Assembly (NCBI RefSeq): GCF_033568475.1
Contig: NC_133121.1
Coordinates: 132,278,375-132,342,374 of the forward strand
Direction: 5' to 3'
Source: Henckelia pumila
Lineage: Eukaryota; Streptophyta; Magnoliopsida; Lamiales; Gesneriaceae
DNA length: 64,000 nt
Positions 24,348 to 37,900 of this stretch are shown piece after piece (the first letter of the stretch is position 1; every line of letters starts with the position of its first letter). The translations under genes were made by a program, and so were the position numbers. The notes under the pieces were generated by a model, which saw only the letters and a program-made list of their open reading frames with translations, had not been told where the DNA came from and searched no databases.

Positions 24348-25172
24348 ATACACAATACACACATTATAATATCTGATAGGCACGAAAATAGGGAAAGAAT
24401 CATGCATTGCACCGTAGTTTGAAGAGAAAGGAGTGCGTAGAACGATTCCGGGACGACGGGACGATGACAACCGGCTTGGAAGCTTCAAAATCGAGCTATG
24501 GAGGCTGAAGAACTTGAAGAACACGATGGAGACAGGGGTGAGAAACTGATGGAGGCGGCTGAGTGAGAGTGATCGGTTGAAGGGTTTGGGTAGGATAGGT
24601 TTAGGTTTAAGTTTTTAATTAAAATAGGTTTTAGGATAATTAAAATATATTAATAAGGGGTTTTAATTTAAAATATATAACTAAAAAACTCTAACTAACA
24701 ATTAAAATCTGATAATAAATTTAAAAATCCCGAAATACATAATTAAGGGAATTTTAAAAATAATTAAAAGTCACTATTTTGGCTTATTTTGAATAAAAAC
24801 GGACTCCTAAAATTATATAAAATTAAATACTAAAAATATTGAGGAAATAAAACTCAAAATAATATTTTTGGGCTCTAAAAAGACTCACAAAATAATTTGG
24901 ATAGAAAGTTGTCATCTCGTCCGTCCACGGTCCCGTCAACGCGATAAAATAATTCAAATACCAATAATTCATGAAAATCACTAATTATGGGTTAAATACT
25001 TAAAATAACTTAAATCATTCACAAATAATTTCACATAATTATTTAACCCATAATCTAAAATTCTAAATAAATAAAATCCTTAATTATGCATGCGAATTTA
25101 CGTATTAAAAGTACCGGGTGTTACAATTCTCCCCCCCCCTTAAATTGAATTTCGTCCTCGAAATTAAAGTAC

Positions 25173-28100
25173 TTACCCGAACAACTCCGGGTAGCGAGTC
25201 CTCATGTCTGCCTCGGTCTCCCAAGTAGCTTCCTCCTCTGAGTGATTCAGCCACTGGACTCTGACCATCGGTATGACCCGCGTCCTAAGCCTCCGCTCCT
25301 CCCTAGCCAAGACCCGTATAGGCCTCTTCTCAAATGCTAACTCTGGTGTCAACTGAAGAGGCTCAAAATCCAACACATGCGACGGGTTGGAGACATATCT
25401 CCGAAGCATGGATACATGAAAAACGTTGTGCACTGCCGTTAGCCCTGGTGGTAGAGCTAAACGGTAGGCCAACGTGCCAACTATCTCCAAGATCTCGAAT
25501 GGCCTTATATACCTCGGATTAAGCTTGCCTCTCCGGCCAAATCGCACTACTCCCTTCATAGGTGACACCTTCAGGAATACGTGATCACCTACAGCGAACT
25601 CCAAATCTCGTCGTCTGATATCTCCATAACTCTTCTGACGACTCTGAGCAGTCCTCATCCGATCTCGAATCTGAGTCACAATGTCAGCAGTCTGCTGCAC
25701 AATCTCAGGACCATGTAAAATCCTCTCACCAACCTCATCCCAATGCACAGGAGATCTGCATCTCCTCCCATACAATGCTGCATAAGGAGCCATACCTATA
25801 GACGACTGAAAACTGTTGTTATAGGTAAACTCTACTAATGGCAGTCTAGTCTCCCAAGAGCCCTGAAAATCGATGACACAAGCTCTCAGAAGATCCTCGA
25901 GAACCTGAATCACTCTCTCCGGCTGACCATCTGTCTGGGGATGGAATGCTGTGCTGAACAAAAGTCTAGTCCCCATAGTTGTGTGCAGACTCTTCCAAAA
26001 CGCGGATGTGAATCTCGGATCTCTATCGGATACAATGGACACAGGTATGCCATGCAATCTAACAATCTCCTTGATGTACAGCTCTGCATACTGTGTCAAT
26101 GAGTAAGTAGTCCTCACCGGCAAGAAATGAGCTGACTTGGTGAGTCTATCCACAATCACCCAAATCGCTGTGCAACCTCTGGCACTCCTCGGTAAGCCAA
26201 CCACAAAGTCCATCGTAATATTCTCCCATTTCCATTCCGGAATAGGAAGAGGTCTAAGAAGTCCTGCTGGACGCTGATGCTCTGCCTTGACTCGCTGACA
26301 AGTCAAACACTCTGACACCACTCTCCCGATGTCTCTCTTCATCCCTGGCCACCAATACAATAGCTGCAAATCTCTGTACATCTTCGTACTTCCGGGGTGA
26401 ATGGAGTACGGAGATGTGTGAGCCTCTGCTAAAATCTCAGCTCTCAACGGATCGACGTTCGGTACCCACATCCTACCACGGTACTGAACAATGCCATCCA
26501 CCACTGTATACAAGAGGTTACCCCTAGTTTCATCTCTCTGTCTCCATCGCTGCAACTCCTCATCAGTAGACTGTCCATCTCTGATCCGATCTCGCAGAAC
26601 TGGCTGCACCGTCAACACTGACAAGCTCGGTGCATGACCACTCGGATAACACTCCAAGTCAAATCTCTGAATCTCGCTCTGTAGTGGTAACTATACGGTC
26701 AAACATGAGACCACTGACGACTTCCGACTCAAAGCATCTGCTACTACATTAGCTTTACCCGGATGGTAGCTAATGTCACAGTCATAATCCTTCACCAACT
26801 CCAACCATCTCCGTTGCCTCATGTTCAACTCCTTCTGGGTGAAGAAGTACTTGAGGCTCTTGTGATCAGTGAAAATCTTGCACTTCTCGCCATACAGATA
26901 GTGCCTCCAGATTTTCAAAGCGAAAACCACTGCTGCTAACTCCAAGTCATGCGTCAGGTAATTCTGCTCATGAACCTTCAGCTGCCTCGACGCATACGCA
27001 ATAACCTTGCCACACTGCATAAGTACTGTGCCTAAACCCAGCTTAGACGCGTCGGTGTACACCACTAAATCCTCGTGTGGTACTGTCACTGCTAACACCG
27101 GTGCAGTAGTGAGTGCTTCCTTCAGCTGATCGAAGCTCCTCTGACAGTCTGAACTCCAGATAAACTTCGCATTCTTCTTGGTTAAGGAAGTCAAGGGTAC
27201 TGCAATAGAGGAAAAACCCTTGATGAACTTCCTATAATATCCTGCCAAACCCAAGAAACTGCGAATCTCCGAAGCATTCTTCGGAATACCCCAATTCTGC
27301 ACTGTCTCAACCTTCGACTGATCAACTGCAATCCCATCTCTCGAAAAAATGTGGCCAAGAAATGCCACCTGCTCAAGCCAAAACTCGCACTTGCTGAACT
27401 TGGCATACAACCGATGCTCCCTCAAGGTCTGCAAGGCTGTCTGTAGATGCTGTCTATGCTCCTCAATGCTCCTAGAGTAGATCAAGATATCATCAATGAA
27501 GACTATGATGAACTGATCTAGATACGGCTGAAAAACTCGGTTCATGAGATCCATGAAAACCGCTGGAGCATTGGTCATCCCAAATGGCATCACTAGGAAC
27601 TCGTAATGCCCATACCGTGTCCGGAAAGCAGTCTTGGACACATCTGCATCTCTAACACGCAGCTGATTATAACCATATCGCAGGTCGATCTTGGAGAACA
27701 CTGAAGCTCCCTGCAACTGATCAAATAAATCCTCTATCTTCGATAGTGGATACTTGTTCTTCACTGTGACCCTGTTGAGCTCTTGGTAATCGATGCACAA
27801 TCTCATACTGCCATCCTTCTTCTTCACAAATAACATCGGAGCTCCCCATGGAGAAAAGCTAGGACGAACAAAGCCTTTCTCTAATAGCTCCTGAATCTGC
27901 TCCTTCAACTCTTTCATCTCGGTAGGAGCAAGTCTGTACGGTGCCTTAGAGATAGGCACGGTGTCTGGCACCAAGTCGATGCTGAACTCCACATCTCTCA
28001 CTGGTGGAATTCCTGCAACATCCTCCGGAAAGACATCCGAAAAGTCACGAACCACCTCTATCTCTGATAATGATCTGCTAGATGGTTCTGAGGTCGTGAC

Positions 28101-28510
28101 AATACTCTCTAGAAACCCCTGGCAACCCCGTCTCAACAACTTCCTCGCCTGAATAAGAGATATCACCCGAGGAAAATCACTGCTCTGAATGCATGGAAAG
28201 TAAACGGGTAGCCTCCTGACGGTTTCACTGACACTGACCTCCGACGAAAATCAATCGAAGCTCCATTGACTGTCAACCAGTCCATACCCAAAATCAAATC
28301 AAAACCACTCAATGGCAAAACCACCACATCTGCTCGAATGGAGTGTCCCTGAAGCTCCAACTCCAGTTCTCGAATAACCTTCGAGGTAGAAATAATCTGT
28401 CCTGACGGCATAGTAACATCATACCCACTGTCAATAATCTCAGGTGTGATGCCTATCCACCTGATAAACTCCAGGGAGATAAATGAATGCGTAGCCCCTG
28501 AATCTAGCAA
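25173..28510 (-). mobile_element. Element B pol region: protease, RT, RNase H, integrase, chromodomain
   Basis: Minus-strand coding fossil. From upstream to downstream it shows the protease active site LDSGATHSFIS, reverse transcriptase ([45 protein letters not shown]), RNase H ([25 protein letters not shown]), integrase (HHCC finger with HPGSTKMYRDL and CLTCQRVKAEHQ, core ITMDFVVGLPRS and IVSDRDPRFTS) and a C-terminal chromodomain-like segment VQWLNHSEEEATWE. This domain order is that of Gypsy elements, and the chromodomain puts it in the chromovirus clade. Confidence 0.93.
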
Positions 28511-28731
28511 CGCAAACGTGGAGTTGCCTCCAACTAGAATTCTCCCTGCACGCAGAAAATTCCCAACAATTTCATACCACTACTAAACTTTTCCCCGACA
28601 AGTCACTACTAATCCTTAATTCTAATCACAAGTAAAACATGCTTCTTATTCTAACATGCAGATAGATAACCCAAAGAACAACAATTCCATAAAGAAAACA
28701 AAATTCTTAACCAAAGGAAAATTATAAAATA

Positions 28732-29780
28732 CTAGGGATAAGATATACCGGTGATCAAGGAGGTGTCTGGGTGGTCTGCCTCCTCTGCCTGCATGACGAA
28801 CACTCTACCAGCAGTGTTCTTCTTCCTTGGGCAGTTAGCTATCTGATGCCCTGGCTCTCTGCAGTGGTAACAAACTCCTGCTCCCAATAGACACGGTCCC
28901 GAATGCATCTTCTGACACTTCGGGCAAGTAGAAAAACCTATAGCATTAGGGGCCCCGCCCCTCTGCTGCTGTGGCCTCTGCTGCTCCGGCCTCTGCTGCG
29001 GATTCGGGCCATTTGCCGGCCCAGTAAACTGCTTCTTCGCAGGAGGCTGCAAAGATGGTCGCTGATACCCCGACTGAAACTGTCTCTTCCCCTGCTGCTC
29101 TCGCTGCATCTCTCTCCTACCCTCCTCTGACCTCAGTGCTCTACTAACTGCCGCCTCATATGTAGCGACGTCCATCATACGTACATCGTGCTTAATATCC
29201 GCTCTCAGTCCCTCCACAAACTGTCTCATCTTCTCCGGTGGACTGTCTGCAATCAGGGCACAAAATGACAGCCCCTCTCGAACTGGCTCACGTACTCCAC
29301 CACTGACCTGTCCCCCTGCCGGAGACTCATAAACTCCCGGATCATGCGACTCCTCACATCCTCCATGAAATACTTGGCGTAGAAGACACGCCTAAACTCC
29401 GTCCAAGACAGTGTAGGAAGTTGTACTCCCCTGGCAGCACCCTCCCACCAAAGAGCTGCGTCTCCCCTCAACATATAGGTCGCATAGTTCACCCTGTCCG
29501 CATCTGTGATCCCCATATAAGCAAAGATGGACTCCAAAGAACGAATTCACCCCTCAGCCACCAATGGATCGGTGGTACCAAGGAACTCCTTCGGCCCCTT
29601 CTTCTGGAACCGCTCAGCTACATCCTCCTTATGGGACATTCTGGGACGTGAAGCATGCTACTCTAACAGAGCAGTAACTCCTGCCATCAAGGTAGCATTG
29701 GCCTGCTCCAATGTTGCAAGTGGGTTCTGCGGAGGTGGAGGTGGAGATCCCCCACGTCTGTTCATCGGTCTGGGAGGCAT
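28732..29780 (-). mobile_element. Element B gag region
   Basis: Minus-strand coding fossil of the capsid/nucleocapsid region. The capsid part has YATYMLRGDAALWWEGAARG and FYAKYFMEDVRSRMIREF, and the nucleocapsid has a CCHC zinc knuckle, CYHCREPGHQIANC, near 28830-28875. The translated region begins just inside the right LTR after a short leader. Confidence 0.85.
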
Positions 29781-29955
29781 TCTGCACCACCACATATTTT
29801 TTTACGTAAATCGCCATGCATAACTAAGTGGGTTAAAAGTAATGCTAACTTAAATCCTTAAAAAAAATAAATCATACTATAAACACGTAAAACTTACAGA
29901 TCGGTAGCGTGGATTTCTGAGCTCGCATAGCAGTAATGACCCCTCCAAGGACCGT

Positions 29956-29967
29956 GCTTTGATACCA
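29956..29967 (-). other. Element B primer-binding site (Met-tRNA type)
   Basis: Minus strand TGGTATCAAAGC, 2 bp inside the right (5') LTR. It differs by one base from the usual initiator Met-tRNA site TGGTATCAGAGC. Confidence 0.75.
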
Positions 29968-29969
29968 AC

Positions 29970-32649
29970 TGAAACGACCCTAACTCTATAATTAATAAAT
30001 AAATATGCGGAATTTTTTTTTTTATATACTTACTAAATAAAATATGTACATATATGCCCATACATATATGCACAGAATAAAAAGATTTAACAATAAATAA
30101 ATAAATAAATAACTCAAATAAAAAATGCATTCTTTAATAAAATAAATATCTGAGTCAAATATTGAATTAAAATACTGCATAAATAAAATGATTAAAGTTT
30201 GCATGCACTGAAAATATTTAAATAAAATATTCCAAACCACAACCACTGAAAATAATTATAATGTATAACATGCTGAAGTATTCAAAACATGCAATGTGAC
30301 TCAGACATCTATCACGGTCACGGGGATCACTGCCAGTCTGCTCATACGTCCTCGCCTCCGGTGGGTACTACATCCTCTACGTACTCACCTGCACCATACC
30401 AGTGTATTGAGCCTAGAAGCCCAACATGCTAACATAACAAGGATTTAAAATAATTTAAATCACTTTAATACTAATACATAACATATACATTAATGAGCAT
30501 GCTTAAAATAACATCATGACATAACATAACTTAAATTAACTTAAATATCATAATCATACATAATACATAAACATTGTTGAACAAATTATTTTCTAACATT
30601 GCATGGTTGTATCCATAGTGTAACCTTAAATCATACATCAAATACTGATCAGCGTGGAAACCAACGTACGTGGCGGTGACGAATCACCTCTTAAATTGGC
30701 AGTAAACTGCCCTTCAATAGTTCACATATGGGGACGAATCCCCCTCAAATTGTCACACTACTTCAACTTCCAATATAAAATATTTTCTTTTGCTCAACCT
30801 AAAACATTAAATCATGCATAAAATTATTTCATGAATGCATGCACTTAAATAAAATGTGTGTCCTTCATATATATTTAATTTAATTTCATACTAACATATA
30901 AATATAAAAATAATCTTCAATGCATAAAAATAATTAAATATATATTCAGGACACATGCAATTTCTCATGGATTGTACTGGACTGCTGGCCCTAACACTCA
31001 AGCTCATTTACTTAAATCTGACCCATTAACACTGAGACTGGCCCAATCACATACTTAAGCCCAATAAAAATTATTCTAAGCCCAATTAAATAATTAAAGC
31101 CCATTAAAACATTCAAGGCCCAATAACAACTTAATATGGCCCAATGGGCCCAAAAGCCCAAAGACTGGCCCGCTAATTTTCATGGGCCCTAAAGCCCATA
31201 AAAATTAGTGGACTAACTTAATTAAATTAATTAAGCCCAAATAATAACTTAAGTGAAGCCCATTAATTAAATTAATCTAATTAGCCCAATTAAACTCTTA
31301 AATTCATTAATTAACTTAAAAATAAAATACCCGAGCCCAACTAACTTAACCCGGACCCGGACCCAACTAACTTAACCCACTTACTACCAGACCCGACTCG
31401 GACCCAAGACCCGACCCGGAACCACCCTGAAACCCTAAACCCGAACCCCCCCTCTTCCCTGCAGCCCGCGGCCGAGAGCAGCACCCCTTCTAGGGCTGCT
31501 GCCGCCCTGCTCCGGCCGCCCCTGGCCGAAGCCCCGCCGCCCAGATGTAGCCTACGTCTGGGCGGTCCAAACCATCCCATGGCCCCAGCCCCATGCAGCC
31601 TAGACCTCATCACCGAGCCCCCCCTTCTCAAAACCCTAATCTGCGCACCAAGGGAGCCCGATCGAACCAGCTCCAATTCTAGGCACTTTTGGCTTGAACC
31701 ATCCGAGCCAATCGAGCCTAGACTCACCTTATACCTCCTAGGGACCTTGACCAGCAGCCTAGACGCAACCATGGCTAAGAAACATGAGCATGACAATCAA
31801 AATCACACTACAAGTCACAAACTTCATGAAAGCCGAAACTTTTTCTGAAAATTCTTGAAAGCTTTTGATGCATACACAATACACACACTATAATATCTGA
31901 TAGGCACGAAAATAGGGAAAGAATCATGCCTTGCACCGTAGTTTGAAGAGAAAGGAGTGCGTAGAATGATTCCGGGACGACTGGGCGATGACAACCGGCT
32001 TGGAAGCTTCAAAATCGAGATATGGAGGCTGAAGAACTTGAAGAACACGATGGAGATGGGGGTGAGAAACTGATGGAGGCGGCTGAGTGAGAGTGATCGG
32101 TTGAAGGGTTTGGGTAGGATAGGTTTAGGTTTAAGTTTTTAATTAAAATAGGTTTTAGGATAATTAAAATATATTAATAAGGGTTTTTAATTTAAAATAT
32201 ATAACTAAAAAACTCTAACTAACAATTAAAATCTGATAATAAATTTAAAAATCCCGAAATACATAATTAAAGGAATTTTAAAAATAATTAAAAGTCACTA
32301 TTTTGGCTTATTTTGAATAAAAACGGACTCCTAAAATTATATAAAATTAAATACTAAAAATATTGAGGAAATAAAACTCAAAATAATATTTTTGGGCTCT
32401 AAAAAGACTCATAAAATAATTTGGATAGAAAGTTGTCATCTCGTCCGTCCACGGTCCCGTCAACGCGATAAAATAATTCAAATACCAATAATTCATGAAA
32501 ATCACTAATTATGGGTTAAATACTTAAAATAACTTAAATCATGCACAAATAATTTCACATAATTATTTAACCCATAATCTAAAATTCTAAATAAATAAAA
32601 TCCCTAATTATGCATGCGAATTTACGTATTAAAAGTACCGAGTGTTACA
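29970..32649 (-). repeat. Element B, right LTR (5' LTR)
   Basis: 2680 bp from TGAAACGACCC to GTGTTACA, without insertions. The GCCCA-rich block is at about 31020-31340. Confidence 0.93.
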
Positions 32650-32654
32650 GTCCT

Positions 32655-34981
32655 CGTGAAGCTTCAGCTGTCTAGAAGCGTATGCGATCACGTGCCCATT
32701 CTGAGTCAGGACACAACCTAACCCCTGAAGAGAAGCATCAATGTACACCACATACCCTCCAGATCCTGACGGTAATGCCAACACCGGCGCAGAAGTCAAC
32801 CGCCATCGAAGCTCACAGAAATTCTCCTCACACTCGGAGGACCACTCGAAATCCACACCCTTGCGGGTAAGCTGCGTCAAAGGTCGAGCTAACTGAGAGA
32901 AGTTCAGAATGAAGCGACGATAATAACCTGCTAGACCCAGAAAACTACGGATCTCAGCAACTGTCGTCGGACGCGACCAATTAAGTACCGCTTCAATCTT
33001 GCTTGGATCAACAAAAATCCCCTCCCTGGATATGATATGGCCAAGAAAGACCACTCGATCTATCCAAAACTCACACTTGCTCAGCTTGGCGTACAACTGC
33101 TCATCCCGAAGAGTCTGCAGTACCAACCGCAAGTGAGAAACATGCTCTTCCGTATTACGCGAATACACCAAGATGTCGTCAATGAAGACCACGACAAACT
33201 TGTCCAAATACTCCCTGAAGACACGGTTCATCAAATCCATGAGCATAGCCGATGCATTAGTCAAACCAAATGACATCACTAGGAACTCGTAATGCCCATA
33301 GCGAGTATGGAATGCAGTCTTGGCTACGTCCTGATCACGGACTCTCAACTGATGATACCCAGATCTCAAGTCAATCTTGGAGTAAATTGACGTGCCCTGC
33401 AGCTGATCAAACAAGTCATCAATACGAGGCAACGGGTACTTGTTCTTCACAGTGACTCGATTCAGTTGCCGATAGTCAATGCACAGCCGCATCGACCCAT
33501 CCTTCTTCTTTATAAAAAGAATAGGAGCTCCCCAAGGAGATACACTATGACGAATGTACCCCTTGTCCAAAAGATCCTGTAGCTGATTCTTCAACTCACG
33601 CATCTCTGACGGAGCCAGACGATACGGTGCTCGAGAAATAAGAGAAGTACCCGGCATTAACTCTATGCCAAACTCGACTTCCCTAACAATAGGAAAACCC
33701 GGAATCTCATCAGGAAATACATCTGGAAATTCATCCACAACAGGAATGCTCTCTATCCCAATACTCTCAGCGGACAAATCAACTGCATAGATAAGATAGC
33801 CTTCCCCGCCAGACTCTAGAGCTCGACAGGCTCTCAAAGCTGATACCAAAGGCATCGGGGGTCGCGCTCCCTCTCCATAGAAAAACCAGCTCTTACTCCC
33901 CTCCGGATGAAAGCGTACTAATCTCTGATAGCAGTCCACTGAAGCTCGATAGGTAGTCAACATATCTATTTCCAGAATGCAATCAAAGTCGTCCATCGCC
34001 AGGACCATGAGATTCGCTAACAGAATGTTCCCTTCGAACTCTAAAGGGCAACCCATCACTAGACGCTTAGTCAAAGCAGATTGGCCCGTCGGAGTAGAAA
34101 CAGACATCACTACGTCTAGTGCAATGCATGGTAACTTATGCCTCTTAACAAAACGTGCAGAAATGAAGGAATGAGATGCACCAGTATCAATAAGTACAAG
34201 GGCAGGTATACCATAAAGCAGAAATGTATCTGCGATGACTTTCTCATTCTCCTCCACTACCTGATCATGTCTCAGGGCAAACACCTGGCCAGAAGCTCGT
34301 GGCCTCAAATGAGAACTCCCAGCAGGCTGTCCCTGCGACCTCTGCTGTACGGTGGCCTGAGAATCAGATCCTGAACCAGAACCAAAACCAGAACCGCCTC
34401 CCCCAGATAGTGGACAATCCCTCCGGATATGACCAGTCTCTTCACAACGGAAACAAGCTCCAGAAGCTCTACGGCACTTGTCGGATGGATGGTTCTTCCT
34501 ACAGTGATCACACTTGTCCTTCTTACCAAAACGGACAACACCAGCAGAGCCAGAGGAAAAAGAAGTAGATCCAGACTTCTTGAAAGATTGGGCACGGGGA
34601 CCCAAAGAACTAGCAGGCCACGATTGAGGGAAAGACCTGTTCCGCCGAATGCTGTCCTCCGCCTGGTGACAACGGCTCACCAAACCCTCGTAGGACATGT
34701 CGTCGCCAACCGCCACACGGTCATGGATCTCAGGGTTAAGGCCCTGAAGGAACAGATTATACTTCATCCCAGAGCTGTCAGCAATCTCGGGGCAATAGGA
34801 TAACAGATCAAAGAACTTCTGCTGATACTCATCAATAGACATGGCTCCCTGTCGCAGACTCAGAAGCTCGCCTGCCTTCGACTGACGGAGTGCAGGAGGA
34901 AAATACAGCTTCTGAAAAGCTGTGCGGAACTCGGACCAGGTGGCCATTCCTCTCGCCGCAACAAAAGGTGCAGAAGTAAAT
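32655..34981 (-). mobile_element. Element A internal: distal gag, protease, RT
   Basis: Minus-strand coding fossil. It contains a gag remainder with a CCHC knuckle ([14 protein letters not shown]), the protease motif [12 protein letters not shown], and reverse transcriptase ([31 protein letters not shown]). Element B adjoins it on the left and the Copia fragment E on the right. The 90-bp end 34892-34981 is repeated at 39349-39438. Confidence 0.9.
34892..34981. repeat. 90-bp direct repeat flanking Copia fragment E, left copy
   Basis: Identical by eye to 39349-39438. It codes for the gag segment with [18 protein letters not shown] in element A, so it is target sequence duplicated when E was inserted. 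Confidence 0.93.
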
Positions 34982-37900
34982 GATGGAGAACGCGGCGATC
35001 AGATCAATCAGAATTGATACCCGGTGCAACGGAAGTTTAAAAATTTTATATGGAACGATTCCATAATGGGTATCAAAACTTAACGATTAAATTGTGTGTG
35101 TAAAAATTAAATAACAATTATAAATTTTTACCTCCAATCTCGAAGCGAGATTATGGACACCAACAGATTGCTCTGCTCTTGTTGTATATCCCTGGAACTG
35201 ATGGACGAACTGTTCTTCAATCAGGTCCACGAACGGATAATTAATCCCTCTGATAGATTGCACTAGAAAATCTATCAGAAGTTTCTACGAAGAGAATTAA
35301 CGAATTTGATCCGTTAAACCAGACTGTAATTCAAAATTCACAGGCTGGATTTTCTCGAGTAGAGAGGGAGGGGGTCGGCCACTTTGGAGAGAAAATAACT
35401 AGGTTTTCGAAAATTGTGACCTGTTGTGTGTAATTTTTGTACTGCAATAACTTATTTATAATGTAGGCCGCTAACAGCTTAGAGCCCATTAGTCATAAGT
35501 TCAAGCCCGACAAGCAAAGCCCGCATGTTCAGAAATTAATATAAAATTTATCATGACTCCGATTGATAAACCGATTTCACCAATGTGCACAGAAACCATT
35601 TTTGCACCTTTTCAAGTCAAGATAGATTTTTCTGAATCCGAATTCAGTGATTTCCAAAAATGCCCATCCCTATGTCATTTTAGGAAATCTTACTCCTCTA
35701 CTCTTAAATAAGAAGTCCAATTTCTTTGTTCATTAAATTTAACTCTTTAAATTTAACTATCTCAACGGAGATTAAAAATCCATTACTCTGTGTGACCCTC
35801 AATGGTTCAGGGATACAGCTAGCCGTGGGCTCACAACTCCTTGTGACTCGAAACAACAATTTCCGACTTGCCCATCGAATCATGGTAAGAGCGCCTAGCA
35901 ACATCGCCCCATGATTTCATAGGTATCACTGATAGTGCCTGCAAGAACCAATAGATTTTGGTTAGCGTACAGTACGGCCCCTTCATCCATATATCCCGAT
36001 CGAATCAACAACCATTGGTAAATCGAGAGTCGTTCGAGATTCGATAACTATGCAATACATCTTGAAGATCAAATAGTGACATCGCATGTGTTACTAAGAA
36101 ACCATTTCTTAAAACAATCATGTACTCTGGCCAGAGATTCGTCACACTAATATCTCCTCAGATCGCATAGGATATCCACACTCGCAAGTATGTGGTGAAT
36201 CCTTGACAACAAAGCATCGACTCCTATATGTGTTGTAAATGTACCCAATCCCGACACCTGATGACCCCAATAGAGTCGGTAAATGAGTCAAAGCACAGTA
36301 CTAGCATATAGAGTCTCAATGATGTTTCAAGTAGTAAGGACTAATGGTGTACAACCAAAACCGCGGACTTTATCCACTCGATAAGTGATAATCACTTGGA
36401 AAGTCCGGATAGGGTAGTTCGATCATTCATCATATGAATATCCATTTGCATGCTTCGAACATATCTATGTTCCTTACCAATGAAACGTGGTACTCTGCAT
36501 CGCAAATGCTAGTCTCAAACTCGAGCGATCCTTATCCTTATTATCGGACGGCTCAATCGACTAGGAACAGTTTAGAATATACAGTGACTATAAGATGTGT
36601 TTCATGATAGACATTTCCATGTTCTACCACATCTTACATACACTATAGTATATTCAAGGTCTTTATCAAAACAACAATAGTATATCACAATATAACAATA
36701 TGAAGAAAGATAAAGTCATTGCCATTAATAAAAGTGTAAATTATATTAAACAAAAGATTATTTATACAAAGAGTCATCAAAGCCCTTAGCCACAAGTTGG
36801 CTCACCGGGCACCCACTCTTTCAATCTCCCACTTGCCCTAAAGCCAACTAGTCATACTACGTAGACCCATTGCTTCGCGATGTTTGTCAAACAATGGTCC
36901 TGGCAAGGGCTTAGTAAGTGGATCAGCGATATTGTCTGCAGAGGCCACTCTTTCGACAGTGATGTCTCCTCTTTCCACAATCTTCCGGATGATGTGGTAT
37001 TTCCTCAGTACGTGTTTGGATCTTTGATGAGACCATGGTTTCTTTGCCTGAGCAACGGCACCCGTGTTGTCACAGTACACCGGGACTGGACCAACAACTT
37101 CAGGAATGACGCCCAACTCTTGGACGAAATTCCTCATCCAAACGGCCTCTTTAGCAGCAGCTGATGCTGCAATGTATTCTGCCTCAGTGGTGGAATCCGC
37201 TGTGGTGTCCTGCTTGGAACTCTTCCAAGAGACAGCACCGCCATTGAGCATGAACACAAATCCAGAGGTTGACTTCGAGTCATCCACGTCACTTTGGAAG
37301 CTAGAGTCGGTATAGCCTTCCAATTTTAGTTCTCTTCCTCCATATATCATGAACATATTCTTAGTCCTTCGTAAGTACTTAAGAATGTCCTTCACGGCTT
37401 TCCAATGCATTTGACCGGGATTAGCTTGATATCTGCTCGTGACACTCAGAGCAAATGCTACATCCGGTCTGGTAGATATCATCCCATACATGATACTACC
37501 TATGGCTGACGCATATGGTACATGTGTCATTTTCTCTATCTCTTCATCCGTCTTGGGACACATAGACTTGGATAGAGAAACTCCATGACACATGGGTAGA
37601 TGTCCTCTCTTGGACCCATCCATTGAAAACCGTTTTAATATGGTGTCGATGTAGGTTGATTGAGTGAGTCCTATCATTCTCTTAGATCTATCTCTATAGA
37701 TCTGTATCCCAAGAATATAGGATGCCTCACCCAAATCCTTCATCGAGAATCTACCTGATAACCATATCTTTGTTGACTGCAACATCCCTACGTCATTCCC
37801 AATGAGTAGTTTGTCATCAACATAAAGTACTAAGAATGTCACAGCATCCTTAACTACTTTCTTGTACACGCATGGTTCCTCCGGGTTCTTGATGAAACCA

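Larger units (their letters stand above)
18131..25125 (-). repeat. Element B, left LTR (3' LTR), holding solo LTRs C and D
   Basis: LTR sequence is found at 18131-19765, 22687-22958 and 24353-25125, separated by C, D and the second copies of their 5-bp target duplications. It carries a block rich in GCCCA motifs at about 19140-19500 and a GC-rich CCCGAACC-type block at 19490-19760. Confidence 0.92.
18131..32649 (-). mobile_element. Element B: Ty3/Gypsy chromovirus nested in A
   Basis: It starts TGAAACGACCC at 18131 and ends GTGTTACA at 32649, between two copies of GTCCT (18126-18130 and 32650-32654). The right LTR is 29970-32649 (2680 bp). The left LTR spans 18131-25125 and is also 2680 bp once insertions C and D and their duplications are removed. 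A primer-binding site (29956-29967, TGGTATCAAAGC on the minus strand) and a polypurine tract (about 25129-25142) fix the leftward reading direction. By eye about 35 differences separate the LTRs, close to 1.3 percent, so insertion was perhaps around half a million years ago. The coding region is fairly complete in domain content, with a few breaks. Confidence 0.94.

Noticed and set aside
18131-25125. A single 7-kb LTR for element B
   Set aside because: The excess over 2680 bp is fully explained by insertions C and D, each with its own 5-bp duplication.
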